This document shows positions 52,095 to 64,000 of a stretch of DNA of 64,000 nt, in pieces (position 1 is the stretch's first letter; each line of letters starts with the position of its first letter). The notes under the pieces are model-generated. The model was not told where the DNA came from and did no database searches. It saw only the letters and a list, made by a program, of their open reading frames with translations. The stretch comes from Cheiracanthium punctorium (lineage: Eukaryota; Arthropoda; Arachnida; Araneae; Cheiracanthiidae): the NCBI GenBank assembly GCA_038373885.1, contig JAWZYV010000169.1, positions 372,001-436,000 on the forward strand, given 5' to 3'. The translations under genes and the position numbers were made by a program.

Positions 52095-52972
52095 TACAGC
52101 GAGATATTATTCAAAAATTACAACGTCTACTTTATAATCGTAATCAACTAATCGATGTGTTTAAGACTTCTCTAGACCAAATGGATACAGATAATTATAA
52201 GATCGTTATTCGAGCAGAAAAAAGACCAGCCGGTCAACACGAAAGAAAGTTCAATGCACCTCAAACGAACAAAGTTGCAGTAGTAATTGTTGATAACGAA
52301 TGTAGTCTTCGTGATATTATTATTCAACGCCGAAGTAATAAATTGCAACGTACTGCTGAAACACATCGTAGTTATGATGCACTACAGTATCCGCTAATAT
52401 TTTGGCAAGGTGAGGATGGTTATCACTTCAATATTCAACAAATCGATCCAGCCACAGGTGTCGAAACTAACAAAAAAGTATCAGCTATGCAATTTTATGC
52501 TTATCGAAATATGACTAGAAATGATGAATATAACCATATTTTAAACTGTCGGCAGTTATTTCAACAGTTTATGGTAGACATGTATGCTAAAATTGAGACG
52601 GAAAGATTAGAATTTATTCGCCATAATCAACGAAAGTTGCGTTTGGATGAATACATCCATTTGAGAGATGCAATGATAAATGATGGAAACGTCGATAACA
52701 TGGGAAAATTGGTCATCTTGCCATCGACATTTACTGGAAGTCCACGTCACATGCATCAATATGCTCAGGATGCGATAACTTATGTCAGAAAACACGGCAG
52801 ACCAAATTCATTTATAACATTTACATGTAATTCTTCATTGGTGGAAATCAAAGAAGAATTACAATATGTACAGACGGCCAGCAATCGACATGGTATTGTT
52901 GCCCGAGTTTTTGGTCAAAAAAAAATTAAATTTATTGACGCCATCGTAAAAAATCAAATATTTGGTGCTGTT

Positions 52973-54113
52973 ATCTGGTTTAAAATTACCATTAAATTTA
53001 GATGCCTATGAATTTCCGGTATGTGACATCACAAAATCATCAGCACGTTGGCAAATATTGAAACAGTGCAAAGCCATTATATGTTATGACGAAAGGACAA
53101 TGGCCCATAGAAAATTACTAGAAGCACTCAATAGAATACTTCAAGATTTACGCGAGAACACGAATGTAATGGGAGGTGTATTGTTAATACTATCAGGCGA
53201 TTTCCGTCAAACGCTACCTGTCATTCCGAAATCAACGCCGGCAGATGAAATTAACGCTTGCTTAAAGAAGTCGGTGAAATGGGAGCACGTAAAAATAATT
53301 AAATTAACAACAAATATGAGAGTGCGAATTTCAGGAGATGAAAAGGCACAAGAATTTTCTGAAAAACTTATACAAATAGAAGAGGACACCTATCCAGTAG
53401 ACGAAAGTACTTTCCAAATTACATTAACTAATGAGTTGTGTAATGTTGTTAAAACACCGGAACAGCTTATAAATGAAGTATATCCAAGTATTGCTGAGAA
53501 TGACACCAATACAGAATGGTTTCGCGAACGAATTATATTCTAGCCACGAAGAACGACATTTTTAATGGCATCAACAACATCATCCAGGAAATGATTTCGG
53601 GAGAAGAGAAAATTTACATGGCAATTGATACAATGACTGATGAACAAGAAAAGCGTTTATTTCCCTACTGAATTTTTAAATTCATTAAATGTATGCCATT
53701 ACACTGCCTTAAGTTAAAAGTTGGTTCACCAATTATTTTATTACGAAATCTGAATTCGCCGAAATTGTGTAATGGTACGAGACTCTGCATAAAACAGCCA
53801 CAAAATAACATCGTCGAAGCCAGTATAATGGCTGGTAAAGGACAAATAGTATTTATACCACGGATACCTTTAATATCAAATGGATGGCCCTTTACTTTTA
53901 AACGCTTACAATTCCCGGTGAAGTTGGCTTTCGCATGACTATCAACAAAGCACAGGGCCAAACATTCCAATATAGTGGCGTTGACTTGAAGGAACCATGC
54001 TTTGCACACGGCCAACTATACGTTGCATGCTCACGAGTAGGATCACCTCGAAATTTGTTCTTTTACAGTCCGGACAATACTACCATAAATGTAGTCTATA
54101 AGCAAGTATTGTA
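52973..54113 (+). pseudogene. Helitron PIF1-type helicase, C-terminal part
   Basis: The frame resumes one register away from the Rep segment with LKLPLNLDAYEFPVCDI. It continues through GGVLLILSGDFRQTLPVIPK and KLTTNMRV, helicase motifs of the PIF1 family. Walker A lies upstream and has been deleted. Further frameshifts occur near 53541, 53668, 53708 and 53936. The end reads [23 protein letters not shown] and stops at 54113. The homologous terminal segment survives in Helitron B at 18633-18803. Confidence 0.9.
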
Positions 54114-54497
54114 AAAAGAAATTTTAAAAAATGTAATAAAAATAAAAAGTGTAAATGTATAATATAATATGTATATGTATTTGTCACATGTAATATGTAT
54201 AATATAATATGTAAAAAATTGTGTAAATAAACCATAAATTTTCGATTTACTAAGGTGTTTCTTATTTTAACTTATAATTATTTCAATCAGTTAATTTGTT
54301 AAATAATTTGATATACTTTCTATTCACCGCATGTTTACTGGTCGAATAAGTCTCTCAATATCTACCTCATTATTTCATACGTAAGTCTCAAGATAGAAAT
54401 CTAAATTATCTAAGTTAAAAAATGGATCCTTCAATATTTTTATACCATTAAACATGCGGTGTATTTTAACCCGAGCAACGTCGGGTTTCGCTGCTAG

Positions 54498-55425
54498 TTT
54501 AATACAAATTTGTATATTTATTAAAACTAGTTCATTTTTTCTTTTCTTTTTTTATAACTATCTCTCTTTTGCCGCTATCAAGAAACGACGTATTGGCCAT
54601 TTTACTATGGGAACACCCAGTCGGCGATCGACGTTAAACTCTATGAAGGGACGAACAAATTAGCACTCAAGCCTAAGCCCGGTATCGAGCCTGGACCCAA
54701 GGTGTGATCGAAAGGTTTAACAGCCACTACACATCCTAGGCTGGCCTATTCAAATTATCAGCAATAAAAACTCCTCTTTTGCGGTGTATTTATTATCTTC
54801 GGCGTCATCTCATTTACCTGGGAGCTAATAGTTGACTTAAGTGACATAAAAATGAGCGGTTTATAAAACAAATCCTGCCAAACGCATGATTATGAAACAC
54901 TTTCCATCACGATGTTCTTTCCGCCTACACATGTGGCCTGCAGCATGGGCTGATTTTTTATTTTTATTTCTTTTTATGACAATAGGGATAGATTTTTTGT
55001 GCTTATGGAGAATTTGCGTATAGTTAGGTTATATGATTGCAGTTATACTATTCTAAATTAGCTTATCGTAGAGTAATTTTAGCCAGGAAAAATAAACAGA
55101 AGTCTTAGTATGTAGGACATTTTCTTGTACCTCTAGTAAATATGCAAGCAACTGATAATAGGAATTTAGCGAGCAATTAGATTAGATTAGCTAGCAATTA
55201 AAGTCTCCAATTTTAAAAGATATCTCCGATGAAGCATTAACACTTTTTTGCGGGTGTCAGAAAATTTCTCCAACATATTCAATGGACATTGTTTGAATTG
55301 CAAGTTAGAGACGTTATGAGTTTTCATCTTCACTTCTCCTCGCGAAAAGCACAAAATATTTTCATTGTTTCACAAAAAGCTACCACAAAATGCTTCTTTT
55401 CCGATGCATACCTTAAGAATAAGTC
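54498..55425. other. non-coding, nothing recognised
   Basis: A+T-rich. The short ORFs have no domain. Confidence 0.5.
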
Positions 55426-55695
55426 AAACATTGGCGCAACAGCCCCTCTGCGGGGTCAAGGCCTGCGCTGTACAATCGCGCCTTCGCGACGATAGGCGCT
55501 GGAATGCATATGCCTCGGCCAGGTGGTCAGCCTGACGCGAAGCCCCCAGTGTTTGACCCCAAGCAAGCTTGGTCCTCATTTTATGGACCCACTCAAGGGA
55601 TGAAAGTCTGAGTGGACATTGCCCGGCCCGGGATTCGAACCCCGGACCTGTGGGTCGGCAGCGCGGTGCGCTAACCATTACACCACTGGGCGTAT
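55426..55695 (-). repeat. tRNA-derived SINE (~270 bp)
   Basis: The reverse complement starts CGCCCAGTGGTGTAATGG (A-box TGGTGTAATGG, 55675-55685) and has a perfect B-box GGTTCGAATCC (55631-55641). A G+C-rich body runs down to about 55430. Flanks are weakly similar (ATACCTTAAGAATA before, ATACCCTAAAAATA after), possibly an eroded target duplication. The minus-strand ORF across it is a by-product. Confidence 0.75.
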
Positions 55696-55859
55696 ACCCT
55701 AAAAATAGTTAGAAGTTATTCATGCATGACCTACATTCATTTAATTTATTTATTTCTGTATACATTTGTAAAAACCAATAAATTGAATAATATTTACTTT
55801 TATTTATTAAATAACATAGGCAATAAATATTTGCAAGTGTCCGGTAACAGATCGGTTGA

Positions 55860-56215
55860 TTAAACTCGGACCCCATTAGAACACCGAAGGCGAAGCAGCA
55901 CCTGCTTGAGCAGTGATTGGGAGGGTTAACTCCTCTTTCGACAGAGTCTGCTGTGGGCCGTGTACGATAAAGGGAGCTGGTGCACTTAAATTCTATCTTA
56001 GCTCCAATGTCCCTCCATGTTCAAACAATGCCTCTGGGGATCTGGAATTGGTTCAAATTGGTTCTCTCATCTGGAATTGGTTCAAAATTAGGAGACCACT
56101 CATAGGGGGCAATGTTGGTCTGAATACTAGGCGCCTCCATGATGAAATAATGAAATGCCAACATCTCCGGTTTTCGTAGTAAGGCCTAAAACTAGGCCGT
56201 TGACTGGCCCATTGG
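55860..56215 (-). repeat. diverged interspersed repeat, copy 2
   Basis: Reverse-complement homologue of 5838-6195, sharing GAACCAATTCCAGATGAGA and the flanking blocks in the same order. A 28-bp internal unit (CTGGAATTGGTTCAAA) is duplicated in this copy near 56040-56090. Confidence 0.6.
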
Positions 56216-56968
56216 ACAGAAAAAAAAATATTTACAAGTCAAAAAGTATTTGAAATTTTCTTTCGCTCTGTTTGAAACTTTCACCATCCCTACTTTTTAA
56301 ATACACATGTGCTTCCTCTTTCCTAGTAATAATAATTGTAAAAATAAGCTGCATTTATGATCTACAATTTCACCACCAGCAACTAGAAAGTAATTGCATC
56401 TTTCAGGATGACTCTTAATATTCTTGCTTTTTTGCATTATACAATTTCTGTTCATTGCCGAACCACGTTTAGCCAATCAATCCTACTTAGACTCTGTTGA
56501 AGAACAAAATGTATTATTATTCTGAATATTTCAGTATGTTAACATCTCTGTTAGTAATGCAAAAGAAGTGAAATAAAGGCATAATAAGAGGTTGAACCTT
56601 TCGCAAGAATTGTCTGCTTGGAAGACCTCATGCATTCCACATGCATCAGCACTTTCGTTAGGAAAAGAAATTGTTATTCTGTATGTATGTCCATTATCAG
56701 ATCAAAGGTTTCGAAACAAAAGCAAGCAGAACTGTTTTGATTTATGTTTCGCTTTAATTTTGAATTCAAAACATGAGAAGAAAATGCATAAGTATATATT
56801 TATTCCTTGTGTAGTTATTTAAATCATCTGCACTGTGTAAGTGAATTCATTTAGTTATTATGATGAAACTTTAATTTTTCCTTTGTTTTTATCTGTTTCT
56901 TGATAATTTTAGTTCATAGTTCATTTAATTATTACTCATCCCTTCCCTATAACAGTTTTCATTGAATT

Positions 56969-56969
<1 letters not shown>
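56216..56969. other. non-coding, nothing recognised
   Basis: A+T-rich. The ORF at 56592-56822 has no recognisable domain. Confidence 0.5.

Positions 56970-57038
<69 letters not shown>
56970..57038. repeat. (CA)n(TA)n(TG)n compound microsatellite
   Basis: (AC)n followed by (AT)n and then (GT)n, making the whole tract self-complementary. Confidence 0.95.
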
Positions 57039-59111
57039 ATATTAAAAATATTTTTTCGGTATTTTAGACACTTTTTTTGAGTCATATAATGTAAAATATT
57101 TAAAGATTTTCTTCTAAGAAATGGTAATAGCTTTTGACAAAAAGGAAATCAATAGTAAATTTCGCGTACACAAACAGGTTTAGTAATTTTTTTAAGAGTT
57201 AATCGCCTATTTCTCCTTTTAAAAGTCAAAGTTTACTCAAAATTTGTTAATGCATATAATCCGTCAAACATAACTCCAAACAAATATTACATTTTTTTTC
57301 ACAAAAGAAAGTTATTTATCATTAATCTTCATTATCTGACTGTTCTCTGCACGTAACATTCCTCACAAACCATTGGAAAAAGTCACAGTCACGAACCTCA
57401 ACTTAAAGTCAAAGCAAATCTTCTTAAAATTTCATCGTGCCGTAATTTAAAAGTAATATATTTTTCAATTAGGCAAATTTGTAAGTTAAACAAAATTCTT
57501 TCATACTTCAGTAGCGTGCAAGAATAATTCATAAACTGTTTAAAAGACTAAAAAGATCAAACGAACTCAAAATATTATTCTGCCATACGTAAAAACTTAA
57601 ATTCTAAGTGTCAGTTAGAATTACAATTCATCATAATCACAGAAAATGAAATCAGATTTACTTGACAATGTAAAAAAAATCATATCTTTACACAGATTAA
57701 ATATTTGTGGGTTAAAATATACTGTGTAGCTATATTTTTAACATATTTTAAGCTGTAGTATTTATGTTAAGAAGATTATTTTTGTAAGCAAATTAAATAA
57801 TAGATTTATACCCAATTTAATCATTATGAATCGATGATTATGTTATAAATAGGTGAAACAAATCTATTTTGATCACTATTAGAGCGGTGGCCACACGTCG
57901 AAATGACACATTGTCTCGAGTTACACGATGCAATCGTGGATATCAAATATGTCGTTACGTTGAATGGCTTTCACGTAAGGATCCTTGCATTCCAGATCGG
58001 CAGCACTAATATACAATTTCAAACTTGTATGCACTAATCCTAAGTCTTACTAATGGATTTCCATTGTCAGTGAAAATCATAATATTTTAAGGCTTTTTAA
58101 AAATCTTGTGTCGGCCATTGGTAATCCCGGTGTCTAATATGAGTCAGTACACTTTCGTAAGTACTCAGGGTCACTTAATATTTTATCTACTGAATTGAGA
58201 ATTCATAAAAATATGAACCTGAAACTGATTTTTTTTCTTCTTGTTTTAGTTAAACAATGAATCATGATTACTGATGATAGTAGTTTAAAAGAAAAATTTA
58301 TTTAAAAAAATTAATAAACAGCAGCGGTACGTCTGATTACTGTTTCATATGCAATTAATGAGTCTATTTCAAGAATATTTCGCAAAAACAATTGAAAAAA
58401 GTCCAGTAATACTTTGAATGACACCCCTTTGGGAAATCTAATACTTTAATCATAAAATCAACGTCTGAAAATTCCCAAATGCTCTTATATATTTTTTTTC
58501 ATTCTCTTGGCACGATTATAAAGTGACCGGAAATCTATCCATTAAAAATAATATTATTACTTTAATTGATTAAATAAGGTGATTGGTAGTTATATTTCAA
58601 ATAAATGGTTACAGTGAACTTATGAATTTTGTTTTAAAAAAATTATTGTTACGGTACTTCTAAGTACCATCAGTATATAAAGGGTTGAAGTTAATGCCTA
58701 TTTTCTTTTTGGGACGTTTATAAATTGCATTCCGTTCACTACATTTTATTTTTACGAAAATACATAACTGTGACCAAATTTTTTTAAAGAAGATTATCTT
58801 ATTTAGTATTTATTTTCAATCTTGAACCCAGCCTTGAAGAGTTCACTCGACAAGCATTCACCGTCAACCTCGACCGTCGGTTTTAAGCAAACTCTCGGTC
58901 GTACGCCTAAATGGTATTCACAGATGACTGGGTTTGATCCAACAAATTTTTGAGCATAATAGAAAAGTTTAAGTCGAAAAACTCAATCTTGTTTCAGTAC
59001 AAAGTCAACCGAGCATGTTGAGATAAGACTTTTCTTAGAAAAATCAGCTTCCTCGCAGCCATCCCTTCCAAGAGCCCCTTCTCTCCTCCCAAGTCTCCCC
59101 TTCTTTTCAAA
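57039..59111. other. non-coding, nothing recognised
   Basis: A+T-rich sequence without supportable features. Confidence 0.5.
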
Positions 59112-59272
59112 CAAGGAGGCAAAGCCAGGGGGTGCGATGGAGGCCCGCATAATTTTGGATTTTTGTTAATTGAATGTCAATCAAAGCATTTTTGAAGCAT
59201 TTTTGAAAGAAATTTTTCCATTTCTACCTTTTTGGGCACCCACCTCCAAACTTTTTTCTCGCTTCGTCCCTG
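59112..59272. mobile_element. possible degenerate hAT-like MITE
   Basis: The left end CAAGGAGGCAAAGCCAGGGG and the right end CTCGCTTCGTCCCTG loosely resemble the CAGGGGCGWAGCC termini of the MITEs at 2.1 and 5.1 kb. The length (161 bp) is similar. No 8-bp duplication is found, so this is tentative. Confidence 0.3.
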
Positions 59273-62200
59273 CCTGGCCATTATTATAAATGCGAAATAC
59301 GCAAGAATGATAATACAAGCATCGATCTTGTAGAATTGGTAGTATTTACAAGACAAGTAATTTTGTTTTTGACACTTTACAAAAGCGTATAAAGTGTTAA
59401 TGGTTTTAATTTATCTGTGCCTGTTCCTGTGTTTGAATTAAAACTGACTTAATTACGCATTGGCTAACATAATAAATTGCAATATAAAAAATTGTCCTTG
59501 TCGAAAATATCCCGGTACATTACTGTCTATAGTGATAGTTGCATCGTAGGAATGTTCACGAACTTCATACAAATGAAATTAACGCATACTATTTCGGTGT
59601 CTGTCAATAGTATTTCCATCAATAAAAAATAGACATAGCATTTGTGCTTTCGTTTTAAACTTACTTCCCTTGTACAATTTATGTTCTTACTCTTCCTGTC
59701 AGCGTCGCTTTTCTTGAACTCATTGCATGACTCTGAACTAATTAATTAATTTTTTGTAAAAGAAAATCTTCTTAATGAGATTACGGATGATTAATTTCAG
59801 CAAAATATGGATTCTAGGTGTGTAATTAACTTTAAAAACTTCAGTTAATTTAACATAAATAGGATTCTAATATTTAAAGAGGCATATGTGTCCTTTTTTT
59901 CACACAACCCTGTAAAAAGAATATTAAAATAAATCGCAACTCATGCATATTAACTGCAATAAACATGACAACAGAAGCAAAGCAAAGATAAGCTGCTCTC
60001 TGCTGATTTGTATGGGAAGTACTTCCTTTTACTTCAAAAGTTTTAATGAAAAGCTACCCATACAGATTTCTTTATTTCTTTGAGATCCATTCAAAGCTAA
60101 TTACATTTTTAATTAGGTAGTAAAGATTTTTTTGTGACTGAATAGCATTTGAGTTAATTGGTTTCTTAATGCTATCGTTTGGTGTCAAAAACTAAACAGT
60201 AGTTTTTAGTGATATGGGGGGGGGGGAAATGTTTATATTTTAAGAAAGATATATTTAAAGAGTAATTGCCTTTGATATTACTGATGAAAGTGATTAATTT
60301 CAGATAGGAAAAGGTGACTGCTTTCCTTAAATTTAGACTGTAATAAATACACTAATTTAAGATATTGAAATTGTGAGAATATTATTTGAAGTTTAAAAAA
60401 GTTCTATAAGAGTTAAATTAAGATTATGCGAATATAACATCTACATTACTCGTGTATGCATTTTATTGGTGATAAAATAAAATGGATGATAAAATAAGAA
60501 AAAAAAAATAATTAGATTTACAAGTTATACTACAATTACAATAAAAATACTTAAAATAAAACAAAATACTTTTGCATCGTGAAATTCACTAGCTTAATTT
60601 TTCGTTAATAATGTATTGATAAGACGGAATACATTAATCTGAAAGGTTACAATATTCTGACGGAAAAAATTCCAAAATCACTTTTCTTAAAAAGATTCAC
60701 TGAAACAAATAAATCAGATTTGACACTTTTGAAAATAATAAATGTCACTTTTATGATATCTTTTGAATGAAAACGAAAATATGTGTGTCCATGTTGCATA
60801 CAAATCTACAGCATTGGACTGATCCTCTTGAAATTCTTCATAAATCCGCAAAAGGACACACCGAAATTTTTAATCTACTTTAAAAGTCTTAAAATCTACC
60901 CATAACCCAATTTTTAGAGATTTTTCTGGATTTTCAGCTCCTTTGAATTCCGAGAGTAAAAAATTTCAATCGTTTGAATGTCATAAACTTGGTTATAATG
61001 TCATAAACTTGGTTATAATTATAAACTTGGTAAATAATATTAAGGTTATTTTGATAACACGGTTGACGATTATAATTCGTTTGAAATTGATTTTCGAGAC
61101 TACGCAGCTTAACATTTTTATTAATGAATAAACTGATTTCTTTCGCATGAAGCATTGTTATAAGAGGGATTGCTATCAGCAAAACGAAATCTCCCGAATG
61201 AGAACATTTTCCGCAAACACAACGAGATTCCACACATTTTCAAAAGAGCATGCGATTCCGATGACATGAATACGCGTTTTCAAACGAGTGGATTTTGGTT
61301 TTGAGTGCGTTTATGGGAATTTTTCGCATGGGAAAGATTTCGACTTTCTCGAAATAGCCCATAAGAAGTAATGTATTGGGAATCAATCTGTTAATTGATT
61401 TAGTTGGGCCACAATTGAAGTCTCGCCTTGCAGATGAAATTGGGTATCCTGGTGGAAGCGCGATTGTGATGAAAGAAATGAAATTTGGTAATGTGATATT
61501 CGTTGTAACTGAAGCGATAAACGTTGAAAATTCACAAAATTTTCAATATATTTAATAAAAATACTGTGAATTTTTATGGCGTCAAATGATTTCCAAGGTT
61601 TTCGATTAGATTATGAATTTTAAAAATAAGAAATTTCTTACGATAGTATAGATTAAAGCAAAATATACCAAGTTATGGACAAAAACAAAATATACATTGT
61701 TATAGATTAAAGGCCAATATACAGTGTTAGATATTAAAGCACAAAATAAACGAATAAATATATCCTGTTTATTAAAATAAAAATGGTAATATATTCATCC
61801 TTTTCGGAAAGGTGTCTTACAACCAACTAGAGGATAGCTCATCCTGCTTTAATATAGCTCGCGGTAGTTTCAGTAGAAGCTATTGCCTGAACGTTTTTCT
61901 TTTCGCTTGAGAATTCATCAATGTGTGGCAACAAACATGTTGCTCCCATGCTAAATGTACAGTTGAAAGTATAAAATAAAATCGCTCATATCATGGTTCA
62001 TGTATCATAATACTTAAGGATATGAATCTTCTACGGGGCTAAATCTCTGAAAACGGTCTCAAAAAATATGACAGCAAGGAACTCTTGATTAACGCAGTGA
62101 GCTAACTCAAGTGCGCATGTCTCGCTTTATTTTAGGACCTGGACATATGGAAATCAGTCCATTGGCAGCAAAATACTTCTTGTTTGTATCATTGATAATT

Positions 62201-63130
62201 GCGCTCAGTATATTTTATGTTTGCCAACTTAAGATAAAATAATTTCGTACTCTATTTTCAACATTACAGTTTCCGTAGTAGCATAATCCACTGTTGCCAA
62301 TTGAATTTTTAAATTGGCAACTAAGCGTTACTACAAGCTTCTTGTAAATTATGCAATACATGCAAAGAAAATTAAAAACAAATTACCTTGAATAGTTTTA
62401 AAAATTCGAGAATTTATAAAGTGGTAGGTTAATATTCATTTTTTTAAATATTTATTTATTTTCATTTCCCGTATTTGAAAGACATCAGTTTCATTGGATT
62501 GCTAAATTAATTAACAAATTAAGAGGCAGAAGTGGGTTATGCAAACTACAGAAACCATAATATTGAAAGTGAAGTATAAAAATTATTATTTATTTTCAGT
62601 GGACAGAAATTAACTGCATTGAAAGTAATTTTCTTTTATATGCATAAGAAGTATTTTTTTTCCGCTAGGATATTTGCTGTTTAGATTTTAAAATCTTAAA
62701 AAGCAGCCGCGCATACGCACTTCCGTTAGCCCCTTGTGCTTATCAGAGTCCTCTGGTGTCGGATTTTTAAAGACCATTTTTTTTACTATGACTAATTCTT
62801 ATCCTTAAGTACTGATCCATGCATTGTTTAAAGTGAACAATGTACGTCATTTTTAGAGTGAAAAGCTTTCAATACGTCACGTATTCAGTCAGCAGTAACA
62901 TATGTCGCTGCGCGCATGTACAGCTATGGGAAATTTCAAAGATTTGTTGCCACATACACGAAGGAAGTAGAATGTAAAACAAGTAAAGTAGACTTAAATC
63001 AGAGAGTTTTAAAGGTTAATGCTTTATTTGTTTGATACTCATATATTTTGTTTTCGCCCAATTTTACTGATTGATGGTTTTTTTTCGTATAAAATCATAA
63101 ATTTTCAAGGTATTTAGATTTAATCTCCTA
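59273..63130. other. non-coding, minor repeats only
   Basis: Nothing coding is recognised. A ~20-bp unit containing GTCATAAACTTGGTTATAAT is repeated in tandem at about 60978-61030. A sequence around 61851-61900 (GCGGTAGTTT and neighbours) resembles part of Helitron C near 39804. Confidence 0.45.
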
Positions 63131-64000
63131 AAATTTTTAATAGATATTATGAAATATTATACCTTTATATACGTAACTTTGGTTTATGCGTAACGGAAAA
63201 ATATTTTCACATTTTGAATAAATTTTCGCAAAAATCAGATCAAAATCTTTAAAAAAATCGACACTTACAATTTGAATGATCACCCTTCATGTCACCAAAT
63301 TCCATTCCATGTTTTAATCGTTAATACGTGATGCACAACAAATATTACATATTTTGAAACGATGTTCGCAAAATCTTAGAATCTAATTGAACTTTTTTTT
63401 TAATTTCAGCATCTACAATTAAAGTGATTGACCATCTGTCATACACCTAATTGTATTACATTCACTTTAGTTCTTATTAAGTAAATGTGCGAACGAGTAT
63501 TTAAGCCTTTTGGAAAAGTTTTTCACAAAATCTTAAAATCTAATCAACCATTTTTTAAAATAGCCTTATGTTTAAGTTGAGTTACCGCCTATCCTGTCAC
63601 CAAATTTCATATCATTCAATTTAGTCCTTATTATGTGACGCTCAAACAAATATGTGGACATTTTAAAAGAATTTTCAATAAATCTCGCAGTCAAATGAAA
63701 ATTTAAAAAAACAATCGACGCCTATAGTTTAAGTTAAGTAGCCACCTGTCATGTCACCAAACTTCGCTTCATTCGCTTCAGTCATTTTTACGTGATGCAC
63801 GAATGTAAATGTACGCAGTTTGAAATAATTTTCGCAAAATCTCAAAATGTTATCAAATTTTTTAAAAAATTAGGGGCCTATAATTTAATTTGTTTAACCA
63901 CCTATCATGTCATCGAATTTAATTTCATTAGCTTCAAACATTTTTACGTGATGCGTGAACAGAAAAGCGTCATAAACAGAGCGACAAATACAGACAGATA
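63130..64000 (+). repeat. diverged tandem array, ~155-bp unit, runs off window
   Basis: The anchor GTCACCAAAT or a variant recurs at about 63291, 63438, 63596, 63753 and 63909 (spacing 147-158). Each unit contains TTTTCGCAAAATCT-like and TACGTGATGC-like words. Copies differ substantially, so the array is old. It continues at least to the window edge. Confidence 0.8.

Larger units (their letters stand above)
50683..52970 (+). pseudogene. Helitron Rep/helicase, N-terminal domain (interrupted)
   Basis: Two frame segments, 50683-50946 and 52097-52970, together form the Helitron-like N-terminal domain. Hallmarks include GSLLPM, FLQIYFVGNEE, the ETHRSYDALQYPLIFW stretch, the CRQLFQQFMVDMYAKIETER block, LPSTFTGSPRHM and GRPNSFITFTCN. 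They are separated by the inserted element at 50947-52094. The catalytic HUH and tyrosine motifs of the Rep domain that should follow are missing: the sequence jumps after IVKNQIFGAV into helicase. The protein cannot initiate rolling-circle transfer. Confidence 0.9.
50577..54497 (+). mobile_element. Helitron D, internally deleted and interrupted
   Basis: It begins TCTTAATATATATATAAAAT after A at 50576 and ends TCGCTGCTAG before T at 54498. A perfect 7-bp hairpin (AACCCGA, loop GCAACG, TCGGGTT; 54468-54487) lies 10 nt from the 3' end. A 13-bp inverted repeat (CACCGCATGTTTA, 54325-54337, with 54449-54461) lies further in. Remains of the Rep/helicase protein lie inside, with a large deletion in the middle, and a separate 1148-bp element sits at 50947-52094. 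Confidence 0.9.

Noticed and set aside
55424..55678. 84-residue minus-strand ORF
   Set aside because: It reads through the tRNA-derived SINE; such frames are a known by-product of SINE heads.

Overview
The window is A+T-rich eukaryotic DNA with no recognisable host gene. It is either intergenic or deep intron, and it is packed with mobile elements and their remains. The mix points to an arthropod, most plausibly a chelicerate such as a spider: an R1/I-type non-LTR retrotransposon, several Helitrons, hAT-type MITEs, tRNA-derived SINEs, a decayed cut-and-paste transposon and long (TA)n tracts. That assignment is inference. No host exon, rRNA or true tRNA was found.

Layout. 1-14 kb: A+T-rich filler with a 46-bp perfect inverted repeat (1581-1901), two copies of one 167-bp hAT MITE (2121-2287 and 5078-5244, each with a perfect 8-bp target duplication), several perfect hairpins and short repeats, and one possible LINE tail. 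14-25 kb: a dense stack. It holds a gag relic, Helitron A (15221-16704, 3' truncated), Helitron B (17100-19052, canonical TC...CTAG ends), a (TA)n tract split by a 3.1-kb DNA transposon with a dead transposase (19227-22369), and a non-autonomous LTR-like element (22508-24762). 25-38 kb: mostly featureless, with small hAT and foldback elements at 29.5, 32.3, 34.6 and 35.9 kb. 38.5-41.3 kb: Helitron C, followed directly by an unusual palindromic element with a ~80-bp satellite core.

41.9-47.8 kb: the only intact coding unit, a complete non-LTR retrotransposon. ORF1 (zinc-knuckle, gag-like) overlaps ORF2 (endonuclease, reverse transcriptase, RNase H, C-terminal zinc motif) by 8 nt. It is flanked by a 16-bp target duplication, and its 3' UTR carries a repeated motif. 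ORF1 would bind the RNA; ORF2 would nick the target and reverse-transcribe. Absence of stops and frameshifts and a perfect target duplication suggest a recent insertion.

50.6-54.5 kb: Helitron D, an internally deleted copy with Rep N-terminal and helicase C-terminal remains. A 1148-bp TA-flanked element sits inside its ORF, and removing that element restores the frame exactly. 55-64 kb: a tRNA-derived SINE, a repeat homologous in inverse orientation to one at 5.8 kb, a self-complementary microsatellite, and a ~155-bp tandem array running to the window end.
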